Source: a virus. From it: 22,475 bases of DNA. A program made the position numbers and the translations under genes. This document shows, one piece after another, positions 1 through 7,630 of this stretch. Positions within the stretch are counted from its first letter, which is position 1. Every line of letters begins with the position of its first letter. The notes under the pieces are model-generated. The model saw only the letters and a program-made list of their open reading frames with translations, was not told the DNA's origin and did not search any database. The DNA lies in the IMG/VR virus record IMGVR_UViG_3300010150_005239, positions 1-22,475 of that record; one strand, written 5' to 3'.

Positions 1-695
1 CACTGATGCATCAATTCCTTAATTTGCGTGTGGTGAGTACCCTGTAAGATAAACTCCATTTGCCATGTGAAAGGAAGCCCCTCTTTGTATTCATGCTGAA
101 TATTGTGAAGGAAGTTGATAGGCATTAGTTCACGAGAGCAATTCATGAAGATAACATGAGTAAAAGGGTGTTTCTTAAGGTGTTCGATATGAGCCTTAAC
201 AGCGTCCCACTCTGTTCCACCAGGAATGAAAACAATTAAGGTTGTATTCCTTCCTACCTTAACTTCGTCAGTAGCCAACTGCATTAACTCTTCTAGTCCA
301 AACCCCTCGTCTAGTGGCCTGTCCTGCAATGTAGATTGCGTATCAATCCACTTTTGCTCACGTTGGGTAGTACAGATACGCCCACCAATGATATTGAAGG
401 TGGTAGTAGAGTCAAGTTCCTTCCCAGTATCAGGCTCAATGTCTACTTCTTCAGCCTGCTTAATTTCTGTGTCGATAGCCTTGAACTGGTCGAGACGCCC
501 CATAAAACAACCAGTTTGAACACGAGTGGTATCGTCTTCGTCATAGGCAGCAAATATGCAGTTTTTACAAATAGTGACAACCTGTGTATCAGCATCCTTA
601 TCCTCGCCGTCATCACTACGCTCAATAAGCTTATTTAGTTCTTGCTCATTTAGAATAGGCTGAGACTCGCCTTCTTTTATAAACTTGCCGCTCAT
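1..695 (-). CDS. Cys4-motif protein, possible glycosyltransferase, 3' end cut by window edge
   Basis: The frame stays open from an ATG at 695 to the left edge (about 231 codons), so the C-terminus is missing. The start overlaps the stop of the methyltransferase-like gene as ATGA (692-695), which suggests translational coupling. The N-terminal part has a charged stretch and then four cysteines at about residues 43, 46, 63 and 108 (CKNC, GC, RIC), a possible metal-binding module. From about residue 150 a hydrophobic strand (TTLIVFIPGG) is followed by helix and strand patterns (THVIFMNCSREL) that resemble the start of a GT-A/GT2-type nucleotide-sugar fold. A DxD motif is not visible in the part present. 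The glycosyltransferase reading is inference from this pattern and from the sugar-transfer neighbours. It could be an unrelated Cys4 protein. Confidence 0.6.
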   Translation of the reverse strand, partial: MSGKFIKEGESQPILNEQELNKLIERSDDGEDKDADTQVVTICKNCIFAAYDEDDTTRVQTGCFMGRLDQFKAIDTEIKQAEEVDIEPDTGKELDSTTTFNIIGGRICTTQREQKWIDTQSTLQDRPLDEGFGLEELMQLATDEVKVGRNTTLIVFIPGGTEWDAVKAHIEHLKKHPFTHVIFMNCSRELMPINFLHNIQHEYKEGLPFTWQMEFILQGTHHTQIKELMHQ

Positions 696-1171
696 GGTCG
701 TCGTGCCTCCACTGTAGCGTCGAATCCATTGATTCGCTTCTTGATAATTTCTAGTCCGTGTGCCACAGAAAGATATTCTGCAAAACCGTGAGTAGTAAAA
801 CTACAGGTCTTGACAAGTGTTTTGTTCTCTTGTTGACCATGAAGGAATTCATTGAACTCAGTCAGTGGTGTATTAAAAGCAACAAACTCCTTGGCAATTT
901 CGTAACAGTCCATGAAGTTAACAACTAGCGTCCCCCCATGCCTTAGTTTCTTAACCCAGTGGTCAACTACATCGTCAATCTGTGTTCGGGGAATGTACTC
1001 AACTACACCATGGAGAGCAAGGATAGAAGTAGCCTCAGCGTCTTCAACCCACTCGTCTAGGTTCTTCCAGTCACCCCTGATTAGTTTAGGGTTATCTTCT
1101 GCCAACGGGTCAATGTTGATATGCCCGCTCATATAGTCGCCTTGACCATATAATAGATTAATTTTAGTCAT
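692..1171 (-). CDS. SAM-dependent methyltransferase-like protein
   Basis: This 159-residue protein has the layout of small class I methyltransferases of the methyltransferase-11 type. An N-terminal strand (INLLYGQGDYMSGHINIDP, about residues 4-22) corresponds to motif I and the acidic SAM-ribose contact. ALHGVVEYIP (52-61) is the usual place of the EHI/EYI segment, and the helix plus strand LRHGGTLVVNF (76-86) is the PGG-like motif after it. Motif I lacks the canonical GxGxG, so SAM binding may be altered. It starts at ATG 1171, overlapping the upstream glycosyltransferase stop by 8 bases. It sits among glycosyltransferases, so methylation of a sugar or of a glycosylated target is likely but unproven. 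The substrate cannot be read from the sequence. Confidence 0.7.
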   Translation of the reverse strand: MTKINLLYGQGDYMSGHINIDPLAEDNPKLIRGDWKNLDEWVEDAEATSILALHGVVEYIPRTQIDDVVDHWVKKLRHGGTLVVNFMDCYEIAKEFVAFNTPLTEFNEFLHGQQENKTLVKTCSFTTHGFAEYLSVAHGLEIIKKRINGFDATVEARRP

Positions 1172-2204
1172 CTAAGAATGTACTTTCTTGTAGGTAGAGG
1201 GCATGGTTAAAGATTTCATTCCACCCGCTAATGAATGAATCTAGTCCAAAGTGTTCTTCAATAGTTTTTCTTGCAGCAGCACCTAATCGGTTTGCTAGTT
1301 CGTCATCTTCAAGTAATTGTTTGGTATACTTCCTTAGTTCGTCAGGGTCATTACTAATCAGACCGTTGACGTTATGCTCAATAATCTCGGGAATCATGCA
1401 GGTAGCGGTTGTCACTACTGCACAACCAGAAGACATCGCCTCTAGCAAAGCGGTAGGAACAGGCGAGATTGTCGAGGTGTTCAAAAAGACTCGCGTCATG
1501 CGGTAGTCCGCAGGTAGGTCCGGTGAGGGATTAGATAGTCCAGGGGTAGAGCCGAAAACCTTGATGGGTATATCTGCGTTCGGGTATTTTGTAATGTGTT
1601 GCCATAGCTTAAACCCACAACACCAATCCCTGTTTACCCAGTCATTAACTACAGAAAGAGCAAACTTGTCTCTTTCAGAAGGAGGAAGACTAGGAGAGGG
1701 ACAGAACTGTTCTGTATCAATACCATGGTGAATTACCTCGGCCTCGTCTGGACCCCACCCCCAGCGGTCTCGGCTATACTCAGAGATGAATACATTCACG
1801 TCACCTTTCATGCGTGCCAGTGGAACAAGCTGTTCTTGCCCCCATTCTTGGCGTGGTAGCGTATGCTCCAGACTAACCATAGGACAGCCAATCTGAGGGG
1901 CTAGTTGTACTGCGGTCTGAAACTGACCAAATTTATGTTGGCTCAACACTAGGTCTATGTCAATATGCATAGGTAACTGACGAGCCTGACGATTCGGATT
2001 GAGAATCTGATAGTTATCAGGAATAGGTGCATAGTCTTCTACCCAAGGTTTTGTTGTTCCTGGCACTTGCCAAGCATAGAAATTATGGCCTGTCTTAGCC
2101 AGATTGGTCTCGTATCGCTCATGGGTAGGAAACGTTAGAATATTTAACGGTTCCCCTTCACGTCGCCGTGACCTTAGTAGTGTATTAATAATAGGTGACG
2201 GCAT
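1164..2204 (-). CDS. GT-B glycosyltransferase (GT4-like)
   Basis: This 346-residue protein has the features of group 1/GT4 glycosyltransferases, which move a sugar from a nucleotide-sugar donor to an acceptor. The N-terminal Rossmann half is somewhat divergent. VIHHGIDTEQFCP (157-169) is the linker motif that enters the C-terminal domain. SPVPTALLEAMSSGCAVVTT (247-266) is the donor-binding E-x7-E type signature, followed by IPEIIEHNVNGLI and the regular C-terminal helices. No signal peptide or membrane segment is visible, so it should be cytoplasmic. ATG 2204 is preceded by a clear GGAG at 7-base spacing. It lies 2 bases after the deformylase stop and overlaps the methyltransferase-like gene by 8 bases. 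The donor and acceptor are unknown. Confidence 0.85.
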   Translation of the reverse strand: MPSPIINTLLRSRRREGEPLNILTFPTHERYETNLAKTGHNFYAWQVPGTTKPWVEDYAPIPDNYQILNPNRQARQLPMHIDIDLVLSQHKFGQFQTAVQLAPQIGCPMVSLEHTLPRQEWGQEQLVPLARMKGDVNVFISEYSRDRWGWGPDEAEVIHHGIDTEQFCPSPSLPPSERDKFALSVVNDWVNRDWCCGFKLWQHITKYPNADIPIKVFGSTPGLSNPSPDLPADYRMTRVFLNTSTISPVPTALLEAMSSGCAVVTTATCMIPEIIEHNVNGLISNDPDELRKYTKQLLEDDELANRLGAAARKTIEEHFGLDSFISGWNEIFNHALYLQESTFLDD

Positions 2205-2206
2205 TT

Positions 2207-2860
2207 TTATTCTCCAGGGATAATCAACCCACGACGGGTTTCTTTAAACTTGTTCTTGATAACCATTTCTTCTTCTGAGTCTTTGGTTGTTGGTACACCC
2301 GCAGAGTCTACCTCAACAAAATCATACCTCTCGGGGTCTAGCTCATTACCAAAGTGCATTTCTTCAACTTCTGGAATAGCAGTCTTATTGCGTCCAATAT
2401 CCTCAAGTAGAATACCTTGCTGGTGGTCCACTTCATGTTGGAACGCGATACAGGTGATAGGATGAACAACCATAGGAAGAGTGAATTCTTTTGCTTCCAT
2501 GCCGTTCCAAAAGTGTCCAGATACATTTATGTGGCGATAACGGGGAACTGTCCATGTATACCCAGGTAATGACAAACACCCCTCCTCGACTTCTCCCCTT
2601 TTCCCATTGGAGGTATAAGTCGTATTAATGAATGTAACCATGTCCACCATACTGAATGGCTTGAATTTAAACTTTATGAGGCTAAAGTCTACAATGAACA
2701 TGTTGTATTCATAACCGATTTGAACAGCGGACAGGCCAATGGCAGGACCGTGTTCTCGAATACCTTCAATTAATTCCTTTGAGATACGGCTGATTAAAGT
2801 CGTATCAAACAAATCAACGTCTTGTCCTAGGGGGATGTCTTTGGAGGGAATGAGTGTCAT
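2207..2860 (-). CDS. def: Peptide deformylase
   Basis: Peptide deformylase removes the formyl group from the N-terminal methionine of new proteins. All three family motifs are present in 217 residues: motif 1 as GLSAVQIG (42-49), motif 2 as EGCLS (93-97) and motif 3 as QHEVDH (141-146). Predicted metal ligands are C95, H142 and H146, with E143 as catalytic base. Motif 1 is slightly off the usual GLAAPQ form. A tail of about 55 residues after motif 3 is longer than the minimal phage versions. The stop and start overlap with the neighbouring glycosyltransferase as ATGA at 2857-2860. Phage deformylases are known from several marine phages, where they are thought to support host or viral protein processing. 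Identification is firm; the reason for its place in a glycosyltransferase block is unclear. Confidence 0.95.
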   Translation of the reverse strand: MTLIPSKDIPLGQDVDLFDTTLISRISKELIEGIREHGPAIGLSAVQIGYEYNMFIVDFSLIKFKFKPFSMVDMVTFINTTYTSNGKRGEVEEGCLSLPGYTWTVPRYRHINVSGHFWNGMEAKEFTLPMVVHPITCIAFQHEVDHQQGILLEDIGRNKTAIPEVEEMHFGNELDPERYDFVEVDSAGVPTTKDSEEEMVIKNKFKETRRGLIIPGE

Positions 2861-4068
2861 ACTGTGTGATTTTTCCTTATTTCCTTTGCCCAGTCGTGAA
2901 GGATAGGTTGGGTTTTACCCTCTAGCAATTCCTTCATTTGTTGACCAACAGCCAAGTGTGAATAGTCATATGCTCTAGCGATACCATTCTCAGCACGCTT
3001 TTCTCGTTCTTCTTTGTTCTCAAAGGCCTCTCTCATGGACTCCCGAAGAGACTGAATATTGATAGCTTGCCAGTTTTCGTTACTGACATAAAGGTCTTCA
3101 AGGGTATCCCTTACATCATAGCAGGGTTCGGGTTGACAGTCAACCAACCAACCGCCTTTAGCGTAATCTAATTCGCCAGCCACTAGTCGCCCCTGGCTTT
3201 TGTATAAAAAGTCCGAAGGACCACCGACATCTGTACAAATGGGAGTCTTACCCATTGCCATGGCATCAAAAGCTGGAATACACCATGCCTCACCGTGGCT
3301 TGCAATAGTGAAGCAATCACATGTACTGTGAAGCTTCATAATCTGTTCATCAGAGAATCGTTGGGTTAGAATGATTTCATCATGATACATCTCTGGATTA
3401 CGATAAATCTTCAGTCCGTTCTTGATTACCGTACATTCATTCCTGATAATACGCTCTGCTTGTTGAGAGGTCTTACCTGGGACGTTAGCCTTGATAACCA
3501 ACTGGACTTTGTCAGTAGGTCTAAACTCAAGGTGAAAAGCCTTGACTAGAGCCGCAACGTTCTTCCTTTTGGTAAACTCACCAATGAAGTAGAAGCGGAA
3601 CACGCTGTCTCCTCCTGGTAGTTCAATCTTACTGTAGGTCTTCTGATACTTAGCTGTGTCACAAGGAACCGGCACTACTGCCAATGGACAAGCCACATAG
3701 CTATTCTTAGAAGCTTCAATCATCTGATTACAGGAAACCCATGATTCATCCATGAGTGTTAGACTCTGAGCCCATGATGTATTACGGAAGTGGTCTGTCT
3801 CCGTCAAGTACATACCAATGTTCTTTTCGAAGTCTCCGTTGAAGTCCATATGGTGAGGAAGTACATTCTGAATCACATGGGTGACATCATGCGTGCTTTT
3901 ACCCTCTAGCTCTTTAATTCGCTTAGGGATTTCTCCATCCCTCTTATTCAGCTTTAATGGGCGACACACAACGTCTACCCCAGCAGCGTCTAAAGCAAGG
4001 ATGTTTTGGATAGCACTGTGGCTCCAACCTGTTCCGTCTCGGTACACACCGATGTATAGTACTTTCAT
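2857..4068 (-). CDS. GT-B glycosyltransferase (GT4-like)
   Basis: This 403-residue protein is a second group 1 glycosyltransferase. It begins with the typical first strand of a GT-B N-domain (MKVLYIGVYRDGTGWS, residues 1-16). FRFYFIGEFTKRKNVAALVKAF (157-178) is the beginning of the C-terminal domain. SHGEAWCIPAFDAMAMGKTPI (258-277) is the donor-site signature, followed by TDVGGPSDFL. It is probably cytoplasmic, with no export signal. ATG 4068 is preceded by GAGGAA about 11 bases upstream, within the end of the preceding small gene, and the gap is only two bases. The stop overlaps the deformylase start by four bases. Substrates are not readable. It is not a close copy of the other GT-B proteins here, so the three genes are not recent duplicates. 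Confidence 0.85.
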   Translation of the reverse strand: MKVLYIGVYRDGTGWSHSAIQNILALDAAGVDVVCRPLKLNKRDGEIPKRIKELEGKSTHDVTHVIQNVLPHHMDFNGDFEKNIGMYLTETDHFRNTSWAQSLTLMDESWVSCNQMIEASKNSYVACPLAVVPVPCDTAKYQKTYSKIELPGGDSVFRFYFIGEFTKRKNVAALVKAFHLEFRPTDKVQLVIKANVPGKTSQQAERIIRNECTVIKNGLKIYRNPEMYHDEIILTQRFSDEQIMKLHSTCDCFTIASHGEAWCIPAFDAMAMGKTPICTDVGGPSDFLYKSQGRLVAGELDYAKGGWLVDCQPEPCYDVRDTLEDLYVSNENWQAINIQSLRESMREAFENKEEREKRAENGIARAYDYSHLAVGQQMKELLEGKTQPILHDWAKEIRKNHTV

Positions 4069-4070
4069 TA

Positions 4071-4289
4071 TTATATCATTTCCTCAATGTATTCATTAAC
4101 TGTGCTGTTGAGAACTTCGGGATTTTTGCTTTGCCAGTGGCTTCCATCAAACCCTACACCTATATAGAGAAAACGAAAAACTCCTTCTACGTCTCTTCTG
4201 TTTTCTACTTTAGTGACCACACCCACCTTGCCATGACCACAGGCACAAACACTACCAAACTCTACTTTACATAAACCTTTACGTACCAT
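4071..4289 (-). CDS. Small unknown protein, Cys-containing beta-rich
   Basis: This 72-residue protein is of unknown function. The N-terminal half has CACGHGKVGVVTKVE (about 14-28), where the GKVGVVTKVE stretch resembles the turn-rich start of KOW/SH3-like small domains. It continues with FLYIGVGFDGSHWQSKNPEVL, a beta-hairpin-like pattern I associate with small phage proteins. No membrane segment is visible. ATG 4289 lies inside the end of the upstream small gene (28-base overlap), with a GGGAA about 8 bases before it. Codon use matches the neighbours and the reading frame is intact, so I consider it real. The KOW comparison is weak and rests only on pattern. Confidence 0.65.
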   Translation of the reverse strand: MVRKGLCKVEFGSVCACGHGKVGVVTKVENRRDVEGVFRFLYIGVGFDGSHWQSKNPEVLNSTVNEYIEEMI

Positions 4290-4519
4290 GTCATCGTTCC
4301 CATTTTAAAGCTTGGTTTTTCACTTGTTGTCATCAAACGAGTAGGGGCTTTTTCTACCCATTCGTATGCTAAGATATACTTGAGATACTCTTTCCCTGGA
4401 TTATTAGTCATAATCTTATAGACAGAATCCCAAACAAATTCTTCACTAGGCTTATCCTGTAGATTAGGAGAAGATGGAGAATCTGGTATCACTTTGATGT
4501 TAACGCTTATTCGTTCCAT
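4262..4519 (-). CDS. Small unknown protein
   Basis: This is an 85-residue protein of unknown function that begins with ERISVNIKVIPD. The frame is also open upstream to a TTG at 4561, but ATG 4519 is preceded by an AAGGAAGAT Shine-Dalgarno-like sequence at good spacing, so I place the start there. It overlaps the end of the zinc-ribbon glycosyltransferase gene by 20 bases. The composition is mixed alpha/beta, with aromatic residues in the C-terminal half (YLKYILAYEWVEK, then TMTWYVKVYVK). There are no motifs, cysteines or membrane segments. Its position between two glycosyltransferase genes gives no specific function. Confidence 0.65.
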   Translation of the reverse strand: MERISVNIKVIPDSPSSPNLQDKPSEEFVWDSVYKIMTNNPGKEYLKYILAYEWVEKAPTRLMTTSEKPSFKMGTMTWYVKVYVK

Positions 4520-6239
4520 TAATATCTTCCTTCTTGTTCTTGACAAAGCTTGGGGTAGCAACTTTAATCATCCCTACTCGTCTCTTCTCGTATGTATTCC
4601 TTCGTTCAGCCATATCATAGAACTGACGAATGGCGTGTTCAGGAAGGAATTGGTGATACACGTTTTTATTAGCGAGGTGAGAGGCCTCATTAAAAAACAA
4701 CCCTCCTGTGCCGCCTACAGTGGACCCATATTGAAGGTCTCTTAACATACGGAGGGCGACATAGCTTTGAACTTGGTCTGGCTCCCCCCAGGTATTAAGA
4801 ACCGCCCAATGAACAAGCTGTTCGGGGTTCATATTGCGAGGAGGAGAGGTGTTAGGAGTGTTAAGTCGAGGTGGACTGTCCCATGTCTCAATCTCTTCAC
4901 GTAGTTCAACTCCATCAATAATTGCTTCCCATTTTGTTGCAGTAATATCATAGTTGTACTTCTTCAGTACTTGATTGTATGCTTCACGCCCCTTATGGCG
5001 ACGTACTGTAGTTGGCTTACTTAGGAACTTAGCCAGTTTTTCTACAAAGTCATCGTTATCAGGTAACGCACGCCATTGTTGAGTATTGGCGTCACGGAAC
5101 ATCCTCTGGACATCAATCGGTGTTCCCTTCAAGTCTTTTACCACAGATTGCATAGCAGAATAGTCTACAGCCATCACAGGAACACCACAAGAAGCAGCTT
5201 CCACCTGAGGCATACCAAACCCCTCGCAGACGGAGTATTGAACGTAGACATCAAACCAATTATATATAGCCGCAAGCTGTTGGTTATTTACCCCAGACTG
5301 AGTAGTTGGAAGCTTGGCAGTTCTCCTGTGACACTTCTGACAAGTTGTTCTACCACCCTGAAAGAAGGAAGGGAATACATACTTACAGTTAGGTTGTTGG
5401 CATACATAAGTGAACAGGACACGATGACCGATGTCATTTTCTCGTAGAAGACTAGGAATATCCCATCCTAAGTCAGGCCAAGCGGTATGAGCATAGAGGA
5501 ATGTGTTCTCGGCTATATCTGGGTGTTTTCTACCGAAGTCAGCAAAAGACTTGAATAGGTCAGGGAATAGCTTACGAACTTGATTACGCATAACCGTTCC
5601 CACAATTTTGCAATTAGGGTCTAGTCCACATTCTTCCTTGTGTTTTTCCTTATCTTCCACAGGTTTGAAAGCCGACAAGTCTGCCCCTGGAGGTGTTATG
5701 TCAGCAACCTTGATGGAACCATTGGTCTCTTGCTCTAAACAATCCTTACCAAACTGGCTGTATGTAGTAACTATATCAGCATCAAGATAAGTAGCGAGCC
5801 ATTGTTCTTGTTGAGGGGCACTATCAATAGTGGGCATAACCAACCATTTGAAGTGAGGACGAAACGGAGAACGGGCAATGAACTCGTGCATCCAATGGTC
5901 ACGAATATCCATTACAATATCAGGACGGAAGTCTAGGCAAACGTCTTCAAAACGCCATTCGCCAAACTGATAAGTGTTCTGAGACCGATATAGAGAAACG
6001 GCCTCGTCGTTATAAGAGGGGTGAGATTGGTTTTCTACTGGTGCATTACCATAGAAGGTCCAGGGAAGCTTAAATCTTTCGGTAGCTGTTTCATCAGCGT
6101 ATCCACCTAATTCAGCAATCTCATATTTACCTGTTGCATGTAGTCTTTTAAGAACTTCATGGCCGTACACAGAATAACCTGTTTTTAGAAAGGTTGCTTC
6201 TCCGACCCACAAGATTCTCGGTTTCCTCTTAATATCCAT
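4500..6239 (-). CDS. GT-B glycosyltransferase with inserted Cys4 zinc ribbon
   Basis: This 579-residue protein is longer than usual for GT4 enzymes (about 350-420). The N-domain opens with RILWVGEATFLKTGYSVYGHEVL (8-30). The linker ITPPGADLSAFKP (181-193) and the donor signature CEGFGMPQVEAASCGVPVMA (338-357) mark the C-domain. Between them are four cysteines in zinc-ribbon spacing: C280, C285, C300 and C303 (CQQPNC then CQKC). This looks like a domain inserted into the C-domain just before the donor motif. A C-terminal extension of about 130 residues follows the core (NMNPEQLVHWAVLNTWGEP onward) and may bind the acceptor. ATG 6239 has GGGAAG a few bases upstream and overlaps the sigma factor stop by 11 bases. 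The role is sugar transfer; donor and acceptor are unknown. Confidence 0.85.
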   Translation of the reverse strand: MDIKRKPRILWVGEATFLKTGYSVYGHEVLKRLHATGKYEIAELGGYADETATERFKLPWTFYGNAPVENQSHPSYNDEAVSLYRSQNTYQFGEWRFEDVCLDFRPDIVMDIRDHWMHEFIARSPFRPHFKWLVMPTIDSAPQQEQWLATYLDADIVTTYSQFGKDCLEQETNGSIKVADITPPGADLSAFKPVEDKEKHKEECGLDPNCKIVGTVMRNQVRKLFPDLFKSFADFGRKHPDIAENTFLYAHTAWPDLGWDIPSLLRENDIGHRVLFTYVCQQPNCKYVFPSFFQGGRTTCQKCHRRTAKLPTTQSGVNNQQLAAIYNWFDVYVQYSVCEGFGMPQVEAASCGVPVMAVDYSAMQSVVKDLKGTPIDVQRMFRDANTQQWRALPDNDDFVEKLAKFLSKPTTVRRHKGREAYNQVLKKYNYDITATKWEAIIDGVELREEIETWDSPPRLNTPNTSPPRNMNPEQLVHWAVLNTWGEPDQVQSYVALRMLRDLQYGSTVGGTGGLFFNEASHLANKNVYHQFLPEHAIRQFYDMAERRNTYEKRRVGMIKVATPSFVKNKKEDINGTNKR

Positions 6240-6699
6240 TTGCTTCCCGTATTTTAATCAGAAGTTCCTTTGTTTTAGCACTGGCCCAGGACTTAGTCCT
6301 GTCCATCTCCTCCCCAATTTCCTTAAATGTTCTATTCTCCACAAGTCTCATGTAAAGAACATGCCTCTCTATTTTAGTGAGGTCTTCAGGCATAAACTCC
6401 CAAATATCGGGGGACTCTTCCTGTTCTATTTCCTGGGATAGCTCAATGCTTTTAGTCTTACTAAACTTCTTTAGTTCACGATAGATTTCGTTTCTGATAA
6501 TAGTTGTGGCATAAGTACTAAACTGAATACCACGACCATCGTCAAAACCACGAACAGCCTTTAGGAGACCTATCGACCCTACCGAAATAAGGTCGTCTAG
6601 GTCTAAAATTCCTAAAGGTGTAAACTGTAAAGCTTGGTAAACAACCAAAGCTAGATTCTCTTCTACAAGAGAAGCTTCATTAGAAGGGGATGTCGTCAT
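6229..6699 (-). CDS. Phage RNA polymerase sigma factor (regions 2 and 4)
   Basis: This is a 156-residue sigma-70 family protein. Residues 11-80 match region 2, with the core-binding and promoter-melting signature DLDDLISVGSIGLLKAV (33-49) and the region 2.3/2.4 segment FDDGRGIQFSTYATTIIRNEI (52-72). After a linker of about 25 residues, residues 106-156 match region 4 with its helix-turn-helix (RTFKEIGEEM). Region 3 seems to be absent. It would direct host core polymerase to phage promoters, likely middle or late ones. I chose ATG 6699; the frame is open further upstream inside ssb, but those residues are not sigma-like. In-frame GTG codons 4-5 positions earlier are alternatives. The start overlaps the ssb stop by 20 bases and no strong Shine-Dalgarno sequence is visible, so coupling to ssb translation is likely. 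Confidence 0.88.
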   Translation of the reverse strand: MTTSPSNEASLVEENLALVVYQALQFTPLGILDLDDLISVGSIGLLKAVRGFDDGRGIQFSTYATTIIRNEIYRELKKFSKTKSIELSQEIEQEESPDIWEFMPEDLTKIERHVLYMRLVENRTFKEIGEEMDRTKSWASAKTKELLIKIREANGY

Positions 6700-7102
6700 C
6701 GTCTGATGCACCACCGCCTGAAGAAGAAGTTGCAGCGGAAGTAGCAGTTTCGTTACTCTCGCCCTTCTTGTCTGGGGAGTTATAAGGAAGGAATTCGAAC
6801 TCATTAACACGATAGTTAATGGCAGTTCTCTTCTTTCCTGTCTCTCGGTCTTCCCAGCGGTCTTGCTTAGCCTTACAATGGACCATAATCAAATCGCCCT
6901 TCTTGAAGTACTTAGCAATGGCTTCTGCACCACTCGCCCAGGCGAAACAATTGAAGAAGTCAACTTCCTCAATCTTATTGCCTTCTTTATCCTTACGAAT
7001 ATCGGATACCGCAATGCTGAATTCAACCTTGCTTGTACCTCCATATTCGTTTAGTTCAGGGTCAGCAGTCAATCGCCCAACAAACATACACTTGTTACTC
7101 AT
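6680..7102 (-). CDS. ssb: Single-stranded DNA-binding protein
   Basis: This 140-residue protein has the bacterial SSB layout. An OB fold covers residues 1-108, from KCMFVGRLTADPEL (4-17), through VEFSIAVSD (26-34), to VDFFNCFAWASGAEAIAKYFKKGDLI (47-72) and a final strand NEFEFLP (100-106). A flexible Ser/Gly/Ala linker follows, then an acidic tip DDDDIPF. In bacterial SSBs that tip recruits helicases, primases and nucleases. It coats single-stranded DNA at the phage fork. The start is ATG 7102, because GGAGGT lies 7 bases upstream; a GTG at 7117 would remove that spacing. Its stop overlaps the sigma factor start. Confidence 0.95.
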   Translation of the reverse strand: MSNKCMFVGRLTADPELNEYGGTSKVEFSIAVSDIRKDKEGNKIEEVDFFNCFAWASGAEAIAKYFKKGDLIMVHCKAKQDRWEDRETGKKRTAINYRVNEFEFLPYNSPDKKGESNETATSAATSSSGGGASDDDDIPF

Positions 7103-7622
7103 AAACGTTACCTCCACGCAAAATGTGTTTTACTCGCTGATAGCCATCATCAATGCCCAACTCGATGGCACGAGTATCAAAATCGGAATGAAACTTAATT
7201 GGGCAATTCATCGCATTAGTGACCAAACTTCTTAATAGATGGTCTTTTTGTTCATCTTCTGGTTCCAGGGGAAACCATAGCATTTGTTTACTAAATGTTA
7301 CATGGTCCGTTTCCTGTCCACCAATATCAAACTTTATTAAGTCTTTGTCATAACCAAATCTTTCACAAGAGGCTACAACAACAGACATAACAAAGGGTCG
7401 TATAGCATATGGAGGAAGAGGGATTTTACCCTGTGACTCCCCATTTGTTTTTATAGAAACGCTATCGGCCTCTACTCGAAAAACCGTATCCACCGCAGGG
7501 GTGACGGGCTTAATCTGTCTCTCTGGTAGGCTAAAAACGATGTCGCCGTTTTGTGCCTTCACGACACAAACGAGACACTTCTTTTCTTCCAGATATTTTT
7601 TCATTGTGTTATTATCCATCAT
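7095..7622 (-). CDS. Unknown protein upstream of ssb
   Basis: This 175-residue protein is not recognised. It starts with two adjacent ATG codons (7622 and 7619) and has a third in-frame ATG at 7604. There is no good Shine-Dalgarno sequence before any of them, but a promoter-like site lies directly upstream (7631-7660). The protein is mixed alpha/beta: an N-terminal KKCLVCVVKAQNGDIVFSLPE, a central IPLPPYAIRPFVMSVVVASCERFGYD (about 68-93) and a C-terminal acidic helix. It has no membrane segment or recognisable catalytic motif. It overlaps the start of ssb by eight bases, so it is probably co-transcribed with ssb and the sigma factor. A replication or regulatory role is only a guess from position. 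Confidence 0.75.
   Translation of the reverse strand: MMDNNTMKKYLEEKKCLVCVVKAQNGDIVFSLPERQIKPVTPAVDTVFRVEADSVSIKTNGESQGKIPLPPYAIRPFVMSVVVASCERFGYDKDLIKFDIGGQETDHVTFSKQMLWFPLEPEDEQKDHLLRSLVTNAMNCPIKFHSDFDTRAIELGIDDGYQRVKHILRGGNVYE
7110..7115 (-). promoter_or_regulatory. Strong ribosome binding site of ssb
   Basis: Read on the minus strand this is GGAGGT, seven bases before ATG 7102. It is among the best Shine-Dalgarno matches in the window and sits inside the end of the preceding gene. It settles the ssb start and fits a protein needed in large amounts. Confidence 0.8.
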
Positions 7623-7630
7623 GGTACTTT

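Noticed and set aside
226-638. Open frames on the plus strand in the left 700 bases
   Set aside because: The minus strand is continuously open here with a coupled ATG at 695; the plus frames lack start signals and show no family resemblance.
4069-4098. TATAAT just before ATG 4068 as a promoter for the glycosyltransferase
   Set aside because: No -35 at 16-18 bases (TAATGA only), the start would fall inside the coding sequence, and a GAGGAA ribosome-binding site fits ordinary read-through translation.
7103-7117. Earlier GTG start for ssb
   Set aside because: It would begin inside the Shine-Dalgarno sequence GGAGGT that precedes ATG 7102 at ideal spacing.
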